This document shows positions 16,853 to 25,983 of a stretch of 64,000 nt of DNA, in pieces. Location: the NCBI RefSeq assembly GCF_004365175.1, contig NZ_SOCE01000001.1, positions 1,847,154 to 1,911,153 on the forward strand, read 5' to 3'. The stretch's first letter is position 1; each line of letters starts with the position of its first letter. The notes beneath the pieces are model-generated. The model was given only the letters and a program-made list of their open reading frames with translations, had not been told where the DNA came from and ran no database searches. A program made the translations under genes and the position numbers. The DNA is from Kribbella voronezhensis (GTDB taxonomy: Bacteria; Actinomycetota; Actinomycetes; Propionibacteriales; Kribbellaceae).

Positions 16853-19069
16853 ATGTACGAGTACGTCGACCCGTTCATCGGGAGCGGCGCCACCGAGTTG
16901 CCTGCGCCGCAGGGGCTGGCGTCGACCTGGTGGTGGCCGAAGCCGCAGGTGGGTAACACCCATCCGGGGGCCGTGCATCCGTTTGGGATGGTGTCGGCGT
17001 GTGCGTACTCGGGGGCCTATCCGACGGGGTACGGGTTGTACGACTTCAATACCGAGGGGGTGCCGGGGCTGCTGTATGACCGGCCGGTCGCTTCGGGGTT
17101 CACGCACTTCCAGCAGTCTGGTACTGGAGCGATTCGCAAGTATTACAACTACTTTCGGGTCACGCCGATGCTGGGGCCGCTTGATGAGCTGGGTACTACG
17201 TGGGATTTGTTGGACGAGGTGGCCGAGCCTGGGTACTACGCGGCGACGTTGAGTTCGGGGGTGCGTTGTGAGGTGACGGTGGGGCCGAAGTCGGCCGTTC
17301 ATCGGTACACCTTTCCGGCGCATGACGCCGCGCGGATCGTGATCGACGCCTCGACCGGTGGGCTGGCCATCCCGCATGGCCGGACCGTGCCGTTGAAGGC
17401 GCATCTGGCGATGCTGGAGCCGGGGGTGGCTCAAGGGGAGATTCACGTCGAGGGTGTGCCGCTGGCCGTGCACTTGGAGGTCGATGCGCCGGGCTGGCGG
17501 CAACTGCTGTGGTACGACCGGCGTCTGATGCCCGGCGGCACCCGGCTCGACTTCGATTACATCCGGCCGACGACCTTGCGGCCGTTCGGGCTGATGTTCA
17601 TGGGTCCCTCACGGGGAGAGCAGACCATCGAAGTACGGCTGGGGTTTTCCTTGCGCGGGTGCGAGGCTGCCCGCGACAACCTGCACGCGGACGTCGGCCG
17701 CAGCCAGGCCACCTTCGCCGAGCGGCGCGTCACCACTGCAGCCACCTGGCGCGAACACCTCGGCAAAGTCCAGATCAAGGCCGGATCCGATGACCAGGCA
17801 ACGGTTTTCGATACTGCGCTCTACCACTCGCTGGTCAAGCCGTGCTTCGCCCCGGACGAGAGCCCGTGGACGACCAGCGGCCCCTACGCCTTCGACATCT
17901 GCACCATGTGGGACATCTACCGCACCCAGCTTCCGCTGATGACCACGCTGTTCCCGCAGCGCTCGGTCGCGCTGGCCAACTCGATGCTGTCGATCTGCGA
18001 GCAGGAGGGCAACCTGCCGATCGGCTACCGGATGGCCAAGGGCGCCGACCGGTTCTCCCGGCAGGGCAGCGCGCTCGCGCACACCTTCCTGGCCGACCTC
18101 TGCCAACTGGATGTGCCGGGGATCGACTGGGACTGGGCCATGGTGCACCTGGAGATGGACCTTCGCCGGACGTACGGCGAGGACTACCTGGTGCACGGCG
18201 TCGCGCACCCGATCAGCCACACCCTCGACCTGGCGTACGCCTACCACTGCACGGCCGCGATCGCCCGCAAGGTGCGCGACCGGACGCTGGCCCAGCAGAT
18301 GCGCGACCTCGCCCGAGGCTGGCAGGCGGCGTACGACCCGGACACCGGTCTGCTGCGCGACTCGACGTTCTACGAGGGCGGCCGGTGGAACTACTCCTTC
18401 CGGCTGCTGCACGACATGCGCGCCCGGATCGCGCTCGCCGGCGGCGACGAGGCGTTCGTGGGGCTGCTCGACCGGTTCTTCGGGTACGACGCCGCACCTG
18501 TCACCCAGCCGGGGGTGGCGCCGAGCGTGGCCGAGATGAACGCCGGGTACGAGCTGTGCCGGTTCGAGGGACTGAACAACGAGCCGGACTACGAGGCGCC
18601 GTGGTCCTACCACTACGCGGGCCGGCCGGACCGAACCGCAGAGGTGGTCCATGCCGTCGTCGCCAACCAGTTCGGCACCGGCCGGGGCGGGTTGCCAGGC
18701 AACGACGACTCCGGCGGGCTGTCCGCCTGGTACGTATGGGCGACGCTCGGGCTGTTCCCCGTGGCCGGGCAGAACCTGTTCCTGCTGAGCGCTCCGGCTG
18801 TGGCGGAGTCCACGATCCAACTGCCGGACGGCGACCTTTTGATCACCACGACGGGACTCGAGCCGGTCGAGGCAGGTGGACCGGTCTCCTACGTCCGATC
18901 CGTCGCGGTGAACGGCAAGACCCTCGACCGGCCCTGGATCTCCGGCCGGGAACTTCGGCGGATCCGCAACCTGCACATCGAGCTCGGCCCTCGGCCCTCC
19001 GGTTGGGGCACCCGGATCAGGCCACCCTCCACATCCGACCCGCTGCCCGCCACTGGAGGTGAGGCATGA
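16853..19069 (+). CDS. GH92 alpha-mannosidase-family protein, no signal peptide
   Basis: A 738-residue glycoside hydrolase of family 92, whose characterised members are calcium-dependent exo-alpha-mannosidases. Family landmarks are YVDPFIGSG at the N-terminus, HPGAVHPFGMV, MWDIYRTQLPL near the middle, FEGLNNEPD at about residue 572 (containing the catalytic acid Glu) and LPGNDDSGGLSAWYVWATLGLFPVAG at about 614. Most family members are exported, but this one starts MYEYVDPF without a signal, so it should act in the cytoplasm. It is coupled by ATGA to the GT4 gene. A role in mannoside turnover is the default view; no mannose transporter lies nearby. Confidence 0.85.
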   Translation: MYEYVDPFIGSGATELPAPQGLASTWWWPKPQVGNTHPGAVHPFGMVSACAYSGAYPTGYGLYDFNTEGVPGLLYDRPVASGFTHFQQSGTGAIRKYYNYFRVTPMLGPLDELGTTWDLLDEVAEPGYYAATLSSGVRCEVTVGPKSAVHRYTFPAHDAARIVIDASTGGLAIPHGRTVPLKAHLAMLEPGVAQGEIHVEGVPLAVHLEVDAPGWRQLLWYDRRLMPGGTRLDFDYIRPTTLRPFGLMFMGPSRGEQTIEVRLGFSLRGCEAARDNLHADVGRSQATFAERRVTTAATWREHLGKVQIKAGSDDQATVFDTALYHSLVKPCFAPDESPWTTSGPYAFDICTMWDIYRTQLPLMTTLFPQRSVALANSMLSICEQEGNLPIGYRMAKGADRFSRQGSALAHTFLADLCQLDVPGIDWDWAMVHLEMDLRRTYGEDYLVHGVAHPISHTLDLAYAYHCTAAIARKVRDRTLAQQMRDLARGWQAAYDPDTGLLRDSTFYEGGRWNYSFRLLHDMRARIALAGGDEAFVGLLDRFFGYDAAPVTQPGVAPSVAEMNAGYELCRFEGLNNEPDYEAPWSYHYAGRPDRTAEVVHAVVANQFGTGRGGLPGNDDSGGLSAWYVWATLGLFPVAGQNLFLLSAPAVAESTIQLPDGDLLITTTGLEPVEAGGPVSYVRSVAVNGKTLDRPWISGRELRRIRNLHIELGPRPSGWGTRIRPPSTSDPLPATGGEA

Positions 19070-20376
19070 GCATCACCGACGACACGACCCTCCCGTCCGC
19101 ACCGACCCGCCGTCTGGTCCTGGTCGTCCGCGCCGACCCGGTGATCTGCGGGCACTCCGGTGAGGCCCGATGTCTCGCCGAGGTAGCACTCACCCGGGGG
19201 TTCGACGACGTACGGATCGTGACCTGGCCGCTGGAGGCGCTGGAGGCGGCCGGGCTGCCGTTGAAACCACTCGACCGCGTGCTGCCGTACAGCCCTGGTA
19301 TCACCGTGGAGCGGCCCGGGCCCGTCGGTGACTATCGGGTTCCGGACGGGCGTTACCTGTCCGGGTTGATCGGGCGGCTGGTCGAGTTGTTCACCGACGG
19401 CGTGCCGACGGTGGCGATGTCGCTGTACCTGAGCCCGCACGCCATCGCCGTACAGGAGGCCGTCCAGGTGGCGCGCCAGCTCGGCCCTGCACGAGTTACT
19501 ACGATCGCCGAGGCGGTGGGGTCCGACATCACCAACGTGGTGCGCGAGTGCGTGAGCACCGGCCGGTTCGGAGCAGCGGCGCACATCCTGTCGGTCTACC
19601 TGGCGGCCGACCACTGCGTGGCGGTGTCGGAGTACACCAGGGACCTGATCGTCGCCTCGGCGGCCACCCTCGACGGCATGCACGGTACGACGTTCGCCCA
19701 GCGTTGCCGCGAGCGCATTGCGATCTCCTACCCCGCGGTCGATTCCTGGTCCTACCTGTCGCTCACCGACGAGCGGATCGCCGAAACTCTTGCGCGACGT
19801 GGCCTTCTGCGGGACGGGTACGTGCTGTTCCTGTCACGGATCGCCTCGGCGAAGGGCGTCGACGACCTGATCGAGGCGTACGCCGGGTCGCGGTCAGCCG
19901 AGCGGGTCCAACTGGTCCTGGCCGGGCGTGGGCCTCAGGAAGACGAGGTGGTGGCGCGGGTAGCTGCAGCGGGCCTTGGCGAGCGGGTGCGGGTGCTGAC
20001 CGACGTGGACGACGGTGAGAAGCCGGCCCTGATGGCCGGGAGCGCGGCGTTCGTGCTGCCGACCCGCGAGCAGCCTGAGTTCGTCGAGACGTTCGGGATC
20101 GCGTTGGTCGAGAAAGCTCTGGCCGGCGGCGGGCCGATCATCACCTGCGCGACCGGCGGCGTACCCGAGGCGGTCGGCGACACCGCCCTGCTGGTGCCGC
20201 AGCGTGACCCGGCCATGCTGCGGACCGTGCTCGACGAGGTCGTGTGCGACTGGACCTCCGAGCAGCGGGCCGCCGCCGAGTCACGCGCCCGGGCGTACGC
20301 GTTGCAGTTCGACCGGGTCGCGGTATTCGACCGCCTCTTCGCCCTCGCCGAGCCGCCTGCCGCACACGTCGCCTGA
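19066..20376 (+). CDS. GT4-family glycosyltransferase
   Basis: A 436-residue GT-B glycosyltransferase. The C-terminal nucleotide-sugar half shows YVLFLSRIASAKGVDDLIEAY, LVLAGRGPQ and the GT4 signature EFVETFGIALVEKALAGG with the E-x7-E spacing. The N-terminal acceptor half contains GHSGEARCLAEVAL. No membrane segment is seen. ATG 19066 overlaps the GH92 stop, implying co-translation. Because the partner is a mannosidase-family hydrolase, the pair may build and trim the same glycoside, but donor and acceptor are unknown. GT4 also includes trehalose and sucrose-type synthases. Confidence 0.8.
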   Translation: MSITDDTTLPSAPTRRLVLVVRADPVICGHSGEARCLAEVALTRGFDDVRIVTWPLEALEAAGLPLKPLDRVLPYSPGITVERPGPVGDYRVPDGRYLSGLIGRLVELFTDGVPTVAMSLYLSPHAIAVQEAVQVARQLGPARVTTIAEAVGSDITNVVRECVSTGRFGAAAHILSVYLAADHCVAVSEYTRDLIVASAATLDGMHGTTFAQRCRERIAISYPAVDSWSYLSLTDERIAETLARRGLLRDGYVLFLSRIASAKGVDDLIEAYAGSRSAERVQLVLAGRGPQEDEVVARVAAAGLGERVRVLTDVDDGEKPALMAGSAAFVLPTREQPEFVETFGIALVEKALAGGGPIITCATGGVPEAVGDTALLVPQRDPAMLRTVLDEVVCDWTSEQRAAAESRARAYALQFDRVAVFDRLFALAEPPAAHVA

Positions 20377-20386
20377 GTTCGAGGTC

Positions 20387-20441
20387 TTGACAGCCGTTCT
20401 CGGTCGGCTTAGTTTTTGGCTAAATTTAGTGCCGAACTAAG
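20387..20441 (+). promoter_or_regulatory. Promoter with overlapping ROK dyad operator
   Basis: TTGACA (20387-20392) and TAGTTT (20410-20415) form a promoter with a 17-bp spacer. A 34-bp dyad at 20408-20441 covers the -10: outer arms CTTAGTT and AACTAAG, inner palindrome CTAAATTTAG, centre at 20424/20425. This resembles the XylR-type ROK operator layout. It lies 14 bp before the regulator's GTG, so binding would block the operon and its own gene. Confidence 0.75.
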
Positions 20442-20455
20442 TCGGGAGCGTTGCT

Positions 20456-21664
20456 GTGGTCAACCTGCAAGGTCCCATCCCCCGGGGTGACCTGGTGCCG
20501 TCGGGCATCGTCGGGTTGCTCGGGACGCAAGGGCCGACGGCGCGGACGGATATCGCCCGTGCGCTCGGGTTGAGCCCGGCGACCGTGACGCAGGTGACCA
20601 AGGACCTGATCGCTCGCGGGCTCATCGAGGAACTGGAGTCGGTGCCGTCGAAGGGCGGCCGGCCGTCGCGGTTGCTCGGGTTGGTGCGGGATGCGGGCGT
20701 GGCGCTCGGGGCGAAGGTGACGGCTGATCATGTCGCGGTGGTGACGGTCGAGCTCGATGGGACCGTTCGGTCGTCCACGGAGATCGAGTACGACCCGGGT
20801 GCCGGGGATGCGTTGGAGCGGCTCGGGCAGATTCTTGCCAAGCAGGTTGCCGAGCTCGACGACACGCTGCTCGGCGTCGGCGTCGGCGTACCGGGGGCTG
20901 TTGACTCGCAGGCGTCCGGGGTGGTCGATGCGCCGACTCTCGGTTGGCAGGCCGCACGGGTTGGGCCCGTACTGCGGGCCGCTATCGGTACGCCGGTTCT
21001 GGTCGACAACGACGTCAACACCCTTGCTGCGGCTGAGCGTCTCTACGGCATCGGGCGCGACCATTCGTCGTACCTGGTGGTCACCATCGGTCGCGGTATC
21101 GGCTGCGGCATCGTTGTCGACGGCGGGATCTATCGGGGCGCCAACGGCGGCGCGGGCGAGATCGGCCACATCCCCGTCTGGCCGTCCGCTGCGGAAGAGC
21201 CGCCTTGTACCTGCGGGTCCACCGGGTGCTTGGAGGCGCACATCGGCGCGGCCGGGTTGCTCCGTACCGCTCGGAGTCGAGGCGCGGTCGGTCCGCGGGG
21301 AACGATGGCGACTCTGTTGCGCGCGGCAACTAGCGGCGAGGTGAGCGCGCAGGAGGTGTTCGGAGATGCGGGCTCGATGCTCGGGCGGGCGCTGGCGGGA
21401 GTCATCCACACGGTCGATCCCGAGGTGGTGGTGTTGATGGGTGAGGGAGTGGACGGATGGGAGTTCTGGGAGACCGGCTTCGAGCCGTCGTTCCGGCGAT
21501 CGTTGCTTCCGGCCCGCAAAGCGGTATCCGTCGTGGTGGAGCCGTGGACGGAGATCCAGTGGGCCCGCGGCGCCGCCTCCCTGGTCCTGTCCAGTCCCTT
21601 CGACTCAGCCGGCAACGGCGGCGAACAAAGCCGCCTGGTCCGCGCACGACTGGGCGCCGGATGA
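20456..21664 (+). CDS. ROK-family repressor of the CNN uptake/catabolism operon
   Basis: A 402-residue ROK regulator. The DNA-binding domain (about 15-75) has [26 protein letters not shown]. The ROK kinase fold shows [37 protein letters not shown] and the zinc motif [15 protein letters not shown] 20456 follows GGGAG at 20444-20448. It is the first gene of a six-gene operon and is coupled to the permease by ATGA. The dyad over its promoter indicates autorepression, with release by an imported sugar, perhaps CNN or isomaltose. Confidence 0.88.
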   Translation: MVNLQGPIPRGDLVPSGIVGLLGTQGPTARTDIARALGLSPATVTQVTKDLIARGLIEELESVPSKGGRPSRLLGLVRDAGVALGAKVTADHVAVVTVELDGTVRSSTEIEYDPGAGDALERLGQILAKQVAELDDTLLGVGVGVPGAVDSQASGVVDAPTLGWQAARVGPVLRAAIGTPVLVDNDVNTLAAAERLYGIGRDHSSYLVVTIGRGIGCGIVVDGGIYRGANGGAGEIGHIPVWPSAAEEPPCTCGSTGCLEAHIGAAGLLRTARSRGAVGPRGTMATLLRAATSGEVSAQEVFGDAGSMLGRALAGVIHTVDPEVVVLMGEGVDGWEFWETGFEPSFRRSLLPARKAVSVVVEPWTEIQWARGAASLVLSSPFDSAGNGGEQSRLVRARLGAG

Positions 21665-22746
21665 ACCGCCGAGGCGGCACCGCCGACTCGCGGCTCACGG
21701 ACAAGGGCGGCGCAGCAGCCGAGCACCCGCTGGACGCTGCAAGCGACGCTCAGACACCTCAGCAACCGAGCGCCGACACCCCTACTCGATCGCCTTCCCT
21801 GACCTCAGCCACCACCAGCCGGAGGCGCGGAGGCAGTGGCAACCCCGTAGGCAGCGTGCGTCGTAGTACGGGATCTCAGCGGCTGAAGAGGGCCGGGTGG
21901 GTGGCGTTCTTCCTGCTGCCCAGTGCGATTCCGTTGTTCGTCTTCACGTTGGTGCCGATGGTGTCCAGTTTGTGGGTGAGTTTGCACAAGTGGAATCTGA
22001 TCTCGCCGATGGAGTGGGTCGGGTTCAGGAACTACACCAATCTGCTCGGGGACGAGATGACGCGGCGGGTGTTCTTGCACACGTTGATCTACGTCGTCGG
22101 CTATCTGCCGATCGTGTACGCCGGTGGACTGCTGCTCGCGCTCGCGCTCAACCAGAAGCTGAAGGGGCGTTCGTTCCTGAGAGCGACCTACTTCCTTCCG
22201 GTCGTCACCAGCTGGGTCGTTGTCGCGCTGGTCTGGAAATGGTTGCTCAATCCAACGAACGGTTTGGTCAACCAGATCCTCGGCGGCCTCGGGCTCCCCC
22301 AGCCGGGCTGGTGGACCGACCCGCACTGGGCGCTGCCGGCGGTGATCCTCTCGTCGGCCTGGAAGGACCTCGGATTCGTGATGGTGATCCTGCTCGCGGG
22401 CCTGCAGTCCATCCCGACCGACGTCCACGAAGCGGCGAAGGTGGACGGATCCAATGCCTGGCAGCGGTTCTGGCGGATCACGTTGCCGCTGCTGTCGCCC
22501 TCGACCTTCTTCGTGGTGGTGATCTCGTTGATCAACGGCTTCCAGGTCTTCGACCAGGTGTATGTGATGACAGCCGGTGGCCCAGCCGGCTCGAGCCAGG
22601 TCGTGGTCGGCCAGATCTACGACCTCACCTTCCGCTACGGCCGCGCGGGCGAGGCGTCCGCGCTGTCCTGGATTCTCTTCGCGGTGATCCTGATCATCAC
22701 CGTCTTCCAGATCCGCGGCCAGCGCCGGTGGGTGCACTATGCGTGA
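21661..22746 (+). CDS. ABC sugar importer permease, MalF-type
   Basis: A 361-residue inner-membrane permease. A long polar, Ser/Thr-rich cytoplasmic N-terminus (about 70 residues) precedes six membrane helices. The cytoplasmic EAA loop reads [20 protein letters not shown], the contact for the ATPase. It is the MalF/UgpA-type partner of the next gene. ATG 21661 overlaps the ROK stop (ATGA); the upstream in-frame stretch lies inside the regulator. No ATP-binding gene is in the operon, so a shared MsiK-type ATPase elsewhere is expected, as for many actinobacterial oligosaccharide importers. Confidence 0.88.
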   Translation: MNRRGGTADSRLTDKGGAAAEHPLDAASDAQTPQQPSADTPTRSPSLTSATTSRRRGGSGNPVGSVRRSTGSQRLKRAGWVAFFLLPSAIPLFVFTLVPMVSSLWVSLHKWNLISPMEWVGFRNYTNLLGDEMTRRVFLHTLIYVVGYLPIVYAGGLLLALALNQKLKGRSFLRATYFLPVVTSWVVVALVWKWLLNPTNGLVNQILGGLGLPQPGWWTDPHWALPAVILSSAWKDLGFVMVILLAGLQSIPTDVHEAAKVDGSNAWQRFWRITLPLLSPSTFFVVVISLINGFQVFDQVYVMTAGGPAGSSQVVVGQIYDLTFRYGRAGEASALSWILFAVILIITVFQIRGQRRWVHYA

Positions 22747-23563
22747 CACCAGGTCTCTCACCGCGAAGATCGCCCTGTACGCCGCTGTGCTGGTCGGCGC
22801 CGCGATCATGCTCTTCCCGTTCCTGTGGACCGTGATCACCTCGATCACGCCGGAAGGGTCACTGGCCGACGGCCCGACAGTGTTCGTCGACAACCCGACC
22901 CTGAACGCCTATCGCACCCTGCTGGACGCGATGCCGATCTGGCGGATCATCCTGAACTCGCTCGGCGTCGCGCTGGTCTCCACGGTGCTGCAACTTGTCA
23001 CCGGCTCGATGGCGGCGTACGGCTTCGCGCGGTTGCACTTCCCGTTTAAGAACGTGATCTTCGGGTTCTACCTCGCCACCTTGATGGTGCCGCTGCAGGT
23101 GCTCGTCGTCCCGCTGTTCATCGAGATGAAGACTTTGAACCTGCAGGACACGTACTTCGCGTTGCTGGCACCCACGATCGCCTCGGCCTTCGGTGTGTTC
23201 CTGCTCCGCCAGGCCGTGATCGGCGTCCCGATGGAGCTCGACGAGGCCGCCACCATCGACGGCGCCGGGCACCTGCGGATCTTCACCACCATCGTGCTGC
23301 CGCTGATCCGGCCGGCACTGGCCACCGTCGCCGTGTTCGCGTTCATGGGCAGCTGGAACAGCTTCCTGTGGCCGCTGGTCGTGATCCGGTCGCCGGAGTT
23401 CATGACTCTTCCGCTGGGCCTGTCCACGTTGCAGGGCCAGTTCACCACCCAGTGGGACGTCGTGATGGCGGGCTCCGTCGTCTCGATCGTGCCGATCGCC
23501 ATCGTGTACCTGCTCGCGCAGCGCCACATCATCGCCGGTGTCGCCCACACAGGCATCAAGTAA
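22739..23563 (+). CDS. ABC sugar importer permease, MalG-type
   Basis: A 274-residue permease with six membrane helices and the EAA loop DEAATIDGAGHLRIFTTIVLPLIRP. Typical MalG-type blocks are FLWTVITSITPEGSL near the N-terminus and QRHIIAGVAHTGIK at the end. Its start overlaps the previous gene by 8 bp. It works with the upstream permease and the downstream binding protein to import an oligosaccharide, probably CNN, into the cytoplasm. Confidence 0.88.
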   Translation: MRDTRSLTAKIALYAAVLVGAAIMLFPFLWTVITSITPEGSLADGPTVFVDNPTLNAYRTLLDAMPIWRIILNSLGVALVSTVLQLVTGSMAAYGFARLHFPFKNVIFGFYLATLMVPLQVLVVPLFIEMKTLNLQDTYFALLAPTIASAFGVFLLRQAVIGVPMELDEAATIDGAGHLRIFTTIVLPLIRPALATVAVFAFMGSWNSFLWPLVVIRSPEFMTLPLGLSTLQGQFTTQWDVVMAGSVVSIVPIAIVYLLAQRHIIAGVAHTGIK

Positions 23564-23584
23564 GAGAGAGTGAAGGAAACCGCC

Positions 23585-24841
23585 ATGCGTCATCTCAAGA
23601 CCGTGGGCCTCGGCCTGACCGCAGCGCTCGCACTGACCCTGACCGCCTGCGGGCAGGGCTCGGCGACCAAGGAGGCCGCCGCGCCCGAAGGCAAGAGCGT
23701 CGTCCGCTACATGAACTTCTCCTCCAACGACGGCCACGAGAAGGACCTGACGGCGATCGTCAACGCCTTCCAGACGGCCAACCCGAACATCACCGTCCAG
23801 GTCGAGACGGTGCCGTACGCGGACTACTTCACGAAGCTGCAGACCTCGGTGGCTGGTGGCACCGCGGCCGACGCGTTCGAGCTGAACTACGAGAACTTCG
23901 TGACGTACGCGAAGAACGGCTCGCTGGCCGAACTGAAGAACGTGGACACCGCGGCGTACAAGAAGTCCCTGGTGGACGCGTTCAACGACGGCGGCAAGCA
24001 GTACGGCGTACCGGAGTCGTTCTCCAATGTCGTGCTCTTCTACAACAAGGCGCTCTTCAAGAAGGCCGGGGTCGCCGAGCCGACCGCTGACTGGACGTGG
24101 AAGGACGAGCAGGCCGCCGGGCTCAAGCTGACCAACAAGGCGACCAAGACCTGGGGCGACTACCAGCCCGTGTCGTACAACGAGTTCTACAAGGTGCTCG
24201 CGCAGAACGGCGGCGAGTTCCTGAACGCCGACCGGACCGAGGCGACCTTCAACTCGCCGCAGGGTGCCGAGGCGGCCAAGTTCCTGATCGACAAGGTCGG
24301 CAAGACGATGCCGACCGAGGCGGACGGAGCCGGTACGCCGGACTTCGACTCGAAGTTGTTCAAGTCCGGCAAGCTCGCGATGTGGCACACCGGGATCTGG
24401 ATGTTCTCCGCGATGGCCGACGCACCGTTCGACTGGGACGTCGTGGTCGAGCCCGGCAACACCAAGAAGGCGTCGGCGATGTTCGTGAACGGCCTGGTCG
24501 TGTCGGCCGCCTCCAAGAACGCCGAGGCCGCGCAGAAGTGGGTCACCTTCCTGGCGTCGTCCGACGACACCACCAAGACCCGGCTGGCCACCTCGTGGGA
24601 GCTGCCGCCGGTCGCCGACGAGGCGAAGCTCGCGCCGTACCTGGACCAGAAGAAGCCGGCCAACCGCAAGGCTGTCTTCACCGCGCTCGAGGACACCGTC
24701 CTGCCGCCGGTGATCGAGCGCCAGCAGGAGATGCAGGACCTGGTCACCCAGGAACTCACCTCCGCCGCTGCCGGCCGCAAGCCGGTAGAGAAGGCGCTCG
24801 CGGATGCCCAGACCAAGGTCAACGGCCTGCTGAAGAAGTGA
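23585..24841 (+). CDS. Sugar-binding lipoprotein of the ABC importer
   Basis: A 418-residue extracellular solute-binding protein anchored as a lipoprotein: the signal peptide ends LTLTACGQGS with the lipobox cysteine at about residue 22. The mature part is a type-1 carbohydrate-binding fold (VVRYMNFSSN, FQTANPNITVQVETVPYADYFTKLQTSVAGG, later GVPESFSNVVLFYNKALFKKAGV). ATG 23585 follows AAGGAAA; an in-frame GTG at 23570 lacks a ribosome site. Operon context makes CNN the most likely ligand, with maltose- or isomaltose-type oligosaccharides as alternatives. Confidence 0.85.
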   Translation: MRHLKTVGLGLTAALALTLTACGQGSATKEAAAPEGKSVVRYMNFSSNDGHEKDLTAIVNAFQTANPNITVQVETVPYADYFTKLQTSVAGGTAADAFELNYENFVTYAKNGSLAELKNVDTAAYKKSLVDAFNDGGKQYGVPESFSNVVLFYNKALFKKAGVAEPTADWTWKDEQAAGLKLTNKATKTWGDYQPVSYNEFYKVLAQNGGEFLNADRTEATFNSPQGAEAAKFLIDKVGKTMPTEADGAGTPDFDSKLFKSGKLAMWHTGIWMFSAMADAPFDWDVVVEPGNTKKASAMFVNGLVVSAASKNAEAAQKWVTFLASSDDTTKTRLATSWELPPVADEAKLAPYLDQKKPANRKAVFTALEDTVLPPVIERQQEMQDLVTQELTSAAAGRKPVEKALADAQTKVNGLLKK

Positions 24842-24849
24842 AGGAACCG

Positions 24850-25983
24850 ATGATCGCCGCCCTGGACCTGTCCGAACTCAGTCGCCTGCGCTCCTTGGCC
24901 GAGCACAGCCACGCCGTGATCACCGAGCGCCAGGACGCGGGCGGCGCCTATCCCGCCGCGCCGACCTTCTCGGCCTACCGGGGGTATGCCTGGCTGCGCG
25001 ACGGTTCGTTCACTGCCGAGGGCATCTCCCGGTACGGCGATCTGGTCTCGGCCGGCCGCTTCCACGACTGGGTGAACGACGTACTGCGTCGTCGCCGCGC
25101 GCAGGTGGACTCGCTGCGTGCGGCGCTCGGTCGCGGCGAGGTGCCGCCGAACGAGGCGATGCTGCCGACCCGGTTCACCTTCGACGGGAACGACGGATCC
25201 GATCCGTGGTGGGACTTCCAGACCGACGGCTACGGGATGTGGCTGTGGTCGGTGGTCACGCACGCGTCGCGGCACGGGCTGGACCTGTCGCGGTGGCGGG
25301 AGGGGATCGACGTCGCTGTCGACTACCTGGTGGCGTTCTGGGACCGGCCTTGTTACGACTGGTGGGAGGAGCATGTCGAGCATCGGCATGTCTCCACCCT
25401 GGGGGCGATCCACGGCGGATTGGTTGCCGTGGGCACCTGTGAGGCGCTGCGGTCGGCGCCTTGGTCGGCGGCGGCGTTGAAGGTTGCCGCCGACATCCGT
25501 TCGCTGGTGACAGCGGAGGGGATCGTGGACGGGCATCTGGTGAAGTGGCTCGGGAGTTCGGCGGTTGACGGGTCGCTACCGGCCTGCGTCGTACCGTTCG
25601 GGTTGGTTGCTCCCGACGACGATCTCGCGGCGATGACGCGTGCTGCCGTGGCGAAGGATCTCGACTTCGACGGCGGGGTGCATCGGTTCACCGCAGATGT
25701 GTTCTACGGCGGTGGTCAGTGGATCCTGCTGTCCGCGCTGCTCGGCTGGAACCTGGCCGTCGCCGGTGATACGGCGGGAGCGCTGCGGCACCTTCGCTGG
25801 ATCGCCGACCAGGCCGACGAGCACGGCGACCTCCCCGAGCAGGTGCCGCATCACCTCCTGCACCCGGGATCCCGCGACGAGTGGATCGCCCGCTGGGGCA
25901 CGGTGGCGACGCCGTTGCTCTGGTCGCACGGGATGTACCTGATCCTCGCCGACGAACTCGGCATCACTTCGAAGGACTCTTGA
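24850..25983 (+). CDS. Intracellular GH15 enzyme, probable isomaltose glucohydrolase
   Basis: A 377-residue GH15 hydrolase without signal peptide. The (alpha/alpha)6 barrel motifs are AWLRDGSFTAEGISRYG (about 47-63), WWDFQTDGYGMWLW (about 120-133), the acid Glu in YDWWEEH (about 174) and the base Glu in GDLPEQVP (about 330). It is shorter than exported glucoamylases and has no starch-binding domain. In Kribbella flavida a GH15 beside a GH31 in a ROK/ABC operon hydrolyses isomaltose to glucose with inversion; this gene fits that position exactly. ATG 24850 follows AAGGAA; the frame is open far upstream, but that part is antisense-like shadow of the lipoprotein gene. Coupled to the next gene by TGATG. 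Confidence 0.85.
   Translation: MIAALDLSELSRLRSLAEHSHAVITERQDAGGAYPAAPTFSAYRGYAWLRDGSFTAEGISRYGDLVSAGRFHDWVNDVLRRRRAQVDSLRAALGRGEVPPNEAMLPTRFTFDGNDGSDPWWDFQTDGYGMWLWSVVTHASRHGLDLSRWREGIDVAVDYLVAFWDRPCYDWWEEHVEHRHVSTLGAIHGGLVAVGTCEALRSAPWSAAALKVAADIRSLVTAEGIVDGHLVKWLGSSAVDGSLPACVVPFGLVAPDDDLAAMTRAAVAKDLDFDGGVHRFTADVFYGGGQWILLSALLGWNLAVAGDTAGALRHLRWIADQADEHGDLPEQVPHHLLHPGSRDEWIARWGTVATPLLWSHGMYLILADELGITSKDS

Noticed and set aside
16853-20376. GH92 and GT4 as members of the CNN pathway
   Set aside because: CNN is an all-glucose ring and GH92 acts on alpha-mannosides; adjacency alone is not enough.
24097-24849. N-terminal extension of the GH15 gene
   Set aside because: This part is out of frame inside the binding-protein gene; the GH15 fold and ribosome site begin at 24850.
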